Assembly (NCBI GenBank): GCA_946122785.1
Contig: CAMGYJ010000002.1
Span: 43,860,495-43,924,494 of the forward strand
Reading direction: 5' to 3'
Source of the DNA: Linum tenue
Taxonomy: Eukaryota > Streptophyta > Magnoliopsida > Malpighiales > Linaceae
DNA length: 64,000 nt
Of this stretch, positions 57,712-64,000 are shown piece after piece. Both the position numbers and the translations under genes were made by a program. Numbering within the stretch: position 1 is the first letter of the stretch; each line of letters starts with the position of its first letter. A model generated the notes under the pieces. That model saw nothing but the letters and a program-made list of their open reading frames with translations. It was not told the DNA's origin and did no database searches.

Positions 57712-59088
57712 ATGGATTGCCTTGAGACCCACGTCGTGGGAGTGACTTCCCGACTAAACCGGCAGACCGACCTACTTGAGCAGATGACTCATCGCCAGGG
57801 ACTCCTCCTAGATGAGGATGAAGGACCTTCGACTCGAGAGAGGTAGCCGATGAGGGAGATATGTGGCAGAGCCGATTCCTTTCAACCCACTACTCCACTT
57901 GGAACTCTGAACTCTTTTGTTTTATTTTTCTTTCTTTTATTTTTTGTGTGTGATCATAAACTACTACTATCGTATTGTGATGTGTAATAACCTCACCTCG
58001 AGCGACTCGTGTTGTGTTTGTGTATGTGTGTTTTTTGTCTTCTCCTTGAAGCTTCAATCTCCTACCCTGGAAACAATTCCAACTTTCACTCACCAAGCAA
58101 AGCGGTAACATCGTTCTACCCCTATCTTACACCATTGAGGGCAATGTCAAACTGAAGTGTGTGTGTGTGCTGGGGGGGTACTTTATTCTTATGCTTGTGT
58201 GAGTGTGATTGATGGTGCTTGGAGCCTTGACGTATGCCCAAATTTGAAAATTTTGAGGGCTCCAAGCAATGTTTGCATGATCAAAGTGGCCAGTTTGGAG
58301 GAGAATCTTGTGTTTATTGGCATTGACCTTGAATTGTTGCATGTGATCTACTGTGTCCTATGATGATGACTGAGAGGTGCATTATGATAGTGAAAAAGTT
58401 TAGTTCTCTTGTGTGCAAAAATGAATGGATGTCTTGACTCGATTACTTGTTGATTACAATTGCCATGCATTGTGTTATGTGTGAAAGTGGAATGAATGAT
58501 TGGGTGACTAGGTAGCCATATGAGTTTTGAGTCGATCGTTTTCTTCTTGAGTGCTTAGATTCCTCTTACCATGGCGAGTAACATCACAGTTGTCACTAGT
58601 GAGTATGATGGAGGCATAGGATGAGTCCACGCCCAAATGTTGATTGTCCCGAAATGTTTTATCCCCTAGTCAACCCCTTTGAGCCTTGTGACTTTGGGGG
58701 ACATTCTTATGTTAGGAGCTTTTTGCTTGCGAGCTTAATGGTGTTTGATAGAACGACCCCCCCCCCCCATCTTTTCTTCGTGTCTATACTTGTGTCGTCC
58801 TTGTTTCCCGAAGCTCTTGCTTTTGAGTTCCATTGAGATTCTACATAGGAGGATTGTGTGCAGTTCTTGCTAGGAATGAAAGAGAAAAGAGTAGTGTTGG
58901 AGTGAGTTCTTAAAGGAGAGCATTGGTTGTTAAAAGTAGTGTGGGCAAGTGTTTAACTCTCTAGTACCCCCCTCAAAAAGAAAAGAAAAAGAAAGATAAG
59001 GAAAGTAAGGAAAAAAAGAGAAACGAAAAAGAGGTAATAAAACAGGGTCAATAAAGTAAAGTGCCTCAAAAGATTCGAAGAGTATGCT
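57712..59088 (+). other. 3' internal region of the Athila-type element
   Basis: Non-coding. It has the Athila motif CCATTGAGGGCAATGTC (about 58132-58148), a TG repeat and a G-run (about 58158-58177), a C-run at about 58758-58770, and an A/G-rich stretch at 58975-59040. The solo LTR inserted at its end. Confidence 0.6.
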
Positions 59089-60453
59089 TGACACGCTAAA
59101 ACACAACACCAAACTGCGACCAAGTGCAATCGCAGAATGGAAATGCAGAATAATGGCAAGTTCAATTTATCAACCCGGGGTCTAGATCTACTGCCTACTC
59201 TGTGACTACCTGTTATCTAGCGGGACTAAGTGTAGTGAGAGTGATTGCAAACAAAAGCAGTAAGAAAGCAGGAAATGGTTCGAAGTTCTTAAGCAAGGGA
59301 AGAGTCACTCGGGAATGAGTCCCCCTAGCTCCTTAGTTGGGTCAAATTTGTAATTTCCTTTGGTTGATTTACTGTTGACTAAAATGCGAAAGATCCGACA
59401 GTAGCTTGGAATCTCCTAAGCTGACCAATCCCTCTTAGAAAGACTACCAAGCAGACGACTAGTCTTCACCAGGATAGAACGCTGAAGCAATTAACACAGA
59501 ACTCCACTACTGGAATTGGATTCCGGTACAAAGCAGTGAATCGACTAACTCTCATATAATCAATTCACTACTACCGATTGAAGAAGCTCTAACAACCTAA
59601 TCAGATTCTATCTATCTCAGGTTGTAGCAGAAATAAAGAAAAGTTGATCAGGCTTCAATTGACTCAATGAATCATGCATCAATCGATTATAAGCGAATAG
59701 TATATCAATCCAAAAGTCATTACAATCAATATCCCTAACACATGGAACTAGGGCTCTTCATACCCAAGTGAGAGAGAGAGGAAAATAGAATACAAAGCAG
59801 TCATAATCATAATGATGGGAATAATTTGCTTTGGGATGATAATCTTCACTCCAAGGATGAAATCCAAGCTTGATTGATGAAACCCAGCTCCAAAATCACC
59901 TCTAGGGTTTGTTATTCGCACTTTCTCTCTCTAGGACTCCGTTTTTGCTCTGGAAAATCGTCTCCCCCTTCAAAGACCCGAAGTTGGGTTAAATACCCAG
60001 TTCTGCACGATCACACGACCAGGCCACACGACCGTGTGAAATCCCCAGATGCCCGTGTGAAGTCTCAAAACGCGGCATTTGATTAAGTGACACAAAGTAC
60101 GCTACACGGCCGTGTAGAAATATTGCCTGCCCGTGTGAACTCTCTGGAAATCCCACACGGCCATAAAGGGCCCTTACACGGCCAGTGTGGCTTTGCCCGC
60201 GCAAAGCGGTTCCACACGGCCAAGTCCGTGTGGAATTTAGGCCAACCTGTGTGGTTTTCTCAGCTTTTCGTCAAACGTCCCAACTTCGTCCAATCGAGAC
60301 CCCGAACTGGTGCCCAAACCTTCCTTCACGTACTAGGACCTGAAATATCACAAACAAGAACAACCTAGCGTGAAATTGGCATAAAACACGAGAGACGAGG
60401 CTCAAATAGTATAAGAATGGTTGACAAAAACATGTGTAAATATCAAGTCATCA
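59089..60453 (-). mobile_element. Solo LTR of a second gypsy-like family, 1365 bp
   Basis: On the minus strand it begins TGATGACTTGATATTTACAC and ends GTGTTTTAGCGTGTCA. The TSD ATGCT is at 59084-59088 and 60454-60458. There is no inside, so two LTRs recombined to leave one. U3 holds CACACGG/CCGTGTG dyads (60001-60260) and a TATTTAA box at 59995-59989. Its R-U5 part is similar to 63045-63729 on the plus strand. Confidence 0.88.
60001..60260 (-). promoter_or_regulatory. CACACGG/CCGTGTG dyad array in the solo LTR
   Basis: Words such as CACACGACCGTGTGA, CTACACGGCCGTGTAG and CCACACGGCCA recur about eight times, directly upstream (minus strand) of the TATTTAA box. Confidence 0.6.
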
Positions 60454-60458
60454 ATGCT

Positions 60459-61272
60459 CTAAGTGGGGTTTCTTGGCATTCAAGTCATTGACAATCCCAC
60501 ATTGTTTTAGAACTCATTCACTACCAATTCGAAATGTGATAGCAAGAGTAGACCGAGGAAGAGCGCTTAAAGGTCGTTCCTGATGGGTGATAGGTTGGAA
60601 GGGAGAAGCAAGGTTTTTGGCCGATGCTAGTGTCCATTGTTTGTAGGGAAGGTTCTTAGTCGAAAACATAGAACCTCCAGGTTCAGGATGAAGATGTAGG
60701 ACCTCTTGATGTGTTTGCCACAACCCAAAAATCCTTTTCCCCATGTCCAAGACAATTGCTAGTCATTTGAACTCGTGTCTAAGACCTCCGGACAAGCTAG
60801 TGATGCCAACCGTCCTGTGAACTCTAGAACAGACGATAGGGTCGAGTGTTGATGATTGTGCACATTCTTTGCACCAAAAAGGTCCCGACCCCACTGGTCA
60901 AGAGAGTGAGTGATTAATTCTTGCTTTGCATGTCACATCATACCCCAGTGAGGACCTTTGTTGCCCATTTGTTTGTTCCTTGGACTTGAATGTTATGCAT
61001 GGTTATTTGTGGTTGATAAGTGATCTTGTTAATAATTTCATTGATTCGTGAACAAGGTGAGAACTTTTCGTTACCCGTTTTGGTAACCTCGAATGTCGTT
61101 TGTGGTGGATGTCGGTATTGCTTGCAACGGTCCATGTGTTAATTGCCAATAGCCAATGATATTCACCACTTTGTGCCCTTTGATTTGTCCCCAAAGCATT
61201 TTGTTAGGTTTAGAGATTACCTTGTGTGAAATGGTTTGCTTGGGGGAAATCAAACGTCTAAGTGTGGGGGAG
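60459..61272 (+). other. Last internal part of the Athila-type element up to the polypurine tract
   Basis: Non-coding sequence resumes after the solo LTR and ends with AAGTGTGGGGGAG, the polypurine tract that primes plus-strand DNA, immediately before the right LTR. Confidence 0.65.
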
Positions 61273-61464
61273 TGATTCGGGCCTAATTGTAAACTTTTTA
61301 TCCCCGATTCTCTTTGACTTTGGTTTTAATTGAACTCCAAAAAGGTTAGTTTTACGCGAGGTTGCTTGTGTTTTAGTGTGTTTCAAATCCTAATAGGTAA
61401 AACCAAACCCAAATTCGAAAGTTGAAAGAAAAGGAGCAGTGACCGGGCAAAGATGTGGAAACAG

Positions 61465-61704
61465 CCAATGTTCACGGCCTGACGTTGGAATTCACGGTCT
61501 CACAGGGCCGTGAACTGGAGCCAAAACCCGTGAACCAAGGCGAGTCCATGGAGGGTTTCCAGGTAACTGACGCCCAGGATGTTCACGGTAGCTAAGACCG
61601 TGAACCCGAGCCAATGAAGCAGTGTGTTTGGGTCTCAGCACTGAGTTCATGGAAGCATTTCAATGTTCACGGCCGTGAACTGGGCGCGACCTCAACTTAA
61701 AAGG
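61465..61704 (+). promoter_or_regulatory. U3 dyad array and TATA-like box of the Athila LTR
   Basis: GTTCACGG, CCGTGAAC and the full dyad GTTCACGGCCGTGAAC (about 61662-61680) alternate over 220 bp, followed by CAACTTAAAAGGCC and a purine-rich start region. Confidence 0.55.
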
Positions 61705-62104
61705 CCAGCTGAAAGGAAGAAGAAAGGGAGAGACTGAGTGTGAGAAACTTCTCCTTCTTTAGATTTTAGAGTGAGAAAGTGACGAACCAAAGAACAGGAA
61801 AAGCTAGGGATTCATCTCCAAGCAAGGTTTTTGGAATTCCTTCCCCAAAGGAGGATTTTTCAGCACAAAGAGCAAGGCTTGCATCTTCTTGATGGGTTTC
61901 CTTTCCCTCGCTTGTGTTTTCCCTTCTCTTAGCATGGAGTGGTCCCTTCTTCACTTGGGTGTTTGTAAACCACACCTATAATTATGTGAATGCTTGTATG
62001 AATTGAATGATTTGTGTGTGGTTGTGTTTTAATGTGAATGTGGAGGTATTATTCAGAAATGATTGTGTTGTGTGAAAGCCTATCAATCTAATTGCCATTC
62101 TAAC

Positions 62105-62495
62105 CTAGTTTAGAGAGGAAACCTCCTTAGGTTAAGAGGCTCAATTTGAGATGGGTATTCTTAGTCATTTCATGCCTCCTAGGCTAGTTTAGAGAGTAAA
62201 CCTCCTTAGGTTAAGAGGCTCAATTTGAGATGGTTGTTCTCGGGCATTTCATGCCTCCTAGGCTAGTTTAGAGAGGAAACCTCCTTTACCCAAAGAGGCT
62301 CAATTCGAGCTGGGTTTCCTTGGGCATTCAGTGCCTCCTAGAGAGAACTCTCCTTAATCGAAGAGGCTCATTTCGAGATGGGTTTCCTTGGGAATTCAAT
62401 GCCTCCTAAGCTAGTTTAGAGAGAACCCTACTTAACCTAAGAGGCTCTATTAGAGTTGGGTTTTCTTGGGAATTTTATGCCTCCTATTCTAGGTT
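62105..62495 (+). repeat. LTR minisatellite in the right LTR
   Basis: The same units of about 79 bp as at 52946-53344, with one unit shortened by a deletion near 62340. Confidence 0.85.
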
Positions 62496-63044
62496 AGTTA
62501 AAGGGAAAACCTCCTATTTTGCATTGGCACTTAGGGTTTGGTTGTGGGTGGCCGTCCGAACTCCAATTCGAGGGTGAAGTCTAACCATTTATTAGTTGAT
62601 AGGTTGAGAGGGTCGCATTAGCGGGTTGGATCGTATCCCATTCCTCAACCGAGAGGTTAAGGGGGTAGCTTTGGCTGCTTGTTAGACTTCCCTGCAGTTT
62701 AGGACCCCCTAACTACAGACGGTCGTTTGATTCTTCAAGTCATAATTGTTAGCTGGGGGAGCAACACCCGGGTGAAGCTTTCTCTCAATTAGTGTTAAAT
62801 CCATTTTTATCTTTGCACATCAATTTAGTTTTAGACCTTTGTTTTCACCAAAAATAATCCGATAGATAATGTTTCAAACTGTCGAAGTAGCGGTACATGG
62901 ACTGGCCCGAGTCGATATTTAAACATACTTGCCCTATATTGCACCCATCTAAGGTTTATACTTGGACCTTATGTGGGATTTTATTGTGATAGTCAGAGCG
63001 AGTCAGTGTTGGTCGCCATTAGATCATATTTTTACAGTATCTCT

Positions 63045-63729
63045 CTTCTCTATGGAGTAACTTCTCTTTACTTAGGTCTTGAGGAACCCTAGTTCCATGT
63101 ACCTTTCTTGTATGAAGTTTTGGATGCTATACTGTAGAGTCATGATTTGTAGAGTCATTTGAATCATGATCACATTCTCTTGACTTCTGCTTTAACCTAT
63201 GATAGATAGAATCTGATTAGGTTGATAGAGCTTCTTCAATCGAGAGGAGTTAATTGATTGTGCGAGAGTAGGTCAATTCACTGCTTTGAACTGCAATTCA
63301 TTCCACGTAGTGGAGATCTGTGTGAATCGCCTTAGCATTCTATCATAGTGAAGGCTAGTCGTCTGCCGGATAATCTGTCTAAGAGGGCTTGGTCAGCTTA
63401 AGAGATTCCAAGCTAATTTAGGATCTTCCGTAGTTTAATCAATAGTAAAGCGACCGAAGGGAATTACAACTTGGACCTAATTGAGTAGCTAGGGGGAATC
63501 ATACCTATGTGAGTTCCCAACCTGTAATTAGTGGTTTAACCTAAGTTTAGTTAGTAGAGTAGTTTAGTAAATCAATCTTTAATCTGGTTTGCTAGATAAT
63601 GAACTGAAGCTAAGTAATACTAATTCTGGAGAATAGTGGATTCGATATTTATTACTTGTGTCACTATACTGCAGTCCCTTTCATTGGTTATACTTAATCA
63701 TTTTTAGAAGTTGTGTTTTAGCGAGTCAC
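63045..63729 (+). mobile_element. LTR 3' half related to the solo-LTR family
   Basis: The sequence matches the reverse complement of 59089-59770 with many differences (AACCCTAGTTCCATGT, GATAGATAGAATCTGATTAGG, GACTAGTCGTCTGC-like, GAGATTCCAAGCTA). It ends at the same point, GTGTTTTAGCGAGTCA. It abuts the end of the Athila LTR. No primer site follows, so it is a truncated LTR. Confidence 0.7.
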
Positions 63730-64000
63730 TCTTCCACGACATTTTCCAAAGACGGGATCGTAGACAGCCTCGGTAGCCTAGTGAAACGCAATTCTCTACT
63801 TTTAACATCAAACTAAGCATAATAGAAGAGCAAGGAGAGGACAAACATGTGAATTGGAGGCTATTGTACCAAAAGTGAAGTTGCAGAACGTGAGACATGA
63901 CATAATTATGGGACTGTATTCCTCAAGATTCGACTGAAATGTGATCTTTATGAGCTCAGAAGCTGTCTGCAAAGTGGCAAGATTTTCGTGTTTAAACATT
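63730..64000. other. Unassigned sequence at the window edge
   Basis: No element or gene is recognised. The minus-strand frame entering from the right edge (63999-63808) could be an exon, but nothing supports it. Confidence 0.3.

Larger units (their letters stand above)
52814..63005 (+). mobile_element. Athila-type Ty3/gypsy element, non-autonomous, 5' LTR truncated
   Basis: The left LTR part 52814-53766 and the full right LTR 61273-63005 share most of their sequence. After the left LTR comes TGGCGCCGTTGCCAGGGA (53773-53790), the tRNA-Asp primer site characteristic of Athila/Tat elements. The body holds gag pieces, a retropepsin domain with DLGAS, the conserved TTGTTGGGAGGCAACCC motif (55515-55531), an env-like ORF region, an ATTGAGGGCAATGTC motif and a polypurine tract (AGTGTGGGGGAG, 61261-61272). 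Reverse transcriptase, RNase H and integrase are absent: only about 40 bp separate the protease-side ORF from the GGAGGCAACCC motif. A solo LTR of another family is nested at 59089-60453. Confidence 0.88.
61273..63005 (+). repeat. 3' LTR of the Athila-type element, 1733 bp
   Basis: It begins TGATTCGGGCC after the polypurine tract and ends AGAGCGAGTCA. U3 carries GTTCACGG/CCGTGAAC dyads (61465-61690) and a TATA-like CTTAAAAGG (61696-61704). The minisatellite at 62105-62495 matches that of the left LTR. A segment of about 70 bp near 62690-62785 is absent from the left LTR. Confidence 0.85.

Noticed and set aside
63704..63999. Minus-strand frames at the right edge, perhaps an exon
   Set aside because: Too short, no recognisable domain, and part overlaps an LTR end.

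Overview
The window is nuclear DNA of a flowering plant, most likely a eudicot. It has split genes with GT-AG introns, AT-rich intergenic DNA, and plant-type Ty1/copia, Athila-type Ty3/gypsy, LINE, SINE, MULE, hAT, Helitron and Cassandra/TRIM sequences. I do not recognise the species.

Only two host genes look intact. At the left end (191-4527, + strand) a nine-exon gene encodes a 693-residue bromodomain protein of the plant BRD1/BRD2/BRD13 type. At 18664-20502 (- strand) a one-exon gene encodes a 612-residue type II membrane glycosyltransferase of family GT92 (DUF23). The rest is dominated by transposable elements, many nested, and several have ends that can be fixed to the base by target-site duplications (TSDs).

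Left part, 5.1-16.1 kb: a decayed minus-strand LINE holds a 1002-bp hAT-type element in its RNase H domain (8-bp TSD), and that element holds a short SINE (about 18-bp TSD). Next come a probable solo copia LTR, a 967-bp Mutator-type element (TSD GTGCCCATCC) and a 4.15-kb Pack-MULE-like element. The last carries a broken fragment of a TIR-domain (NLR-type) gene and was itself hit by a second LINE.

Middle part, 16-31 kb: AT-rich intergenic DNA with a Helitron-like 3' end, the GT92 gene, a badly decayed copia element, and the start of a minus-strand non-coding LTR element (27509-36423, TSD ACATT).

31-44 kb: a young copia element (31144-36042, TSD GTACA, LTRs about 1% different, one frameshift) sits inside the right LTR of the non-coding element. 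A second copia element (38900-43995, TSD AAAAC, LTRs about 2.6% different) keeps one reading frame but has two stop codons and altered protease and integrase residues.

44-51 kb: SINE fragments, a Cassandra TRIM with 5S-rRNA-like LTRs, hAT-like remains, and a 1659-bp Mutator-type element filled with an ACCATATGGT palindrome array.

51-64 kb: an Athila-type gypsy element (left LTR cut short, right LTR 1.73 kb) keeps pieces of gag, protease and the env-like ORF but has no reverse transcriptase or integrase. A different LTR family left a solo LTR inside it (TSD ATGCT). The Athila LTR, a module inside the Athila body and the solo LTR all carry arrays of CACGG/CCGTG dyads directly upstream of a TATA-like box. 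I consider this the most unusual signal in the window.
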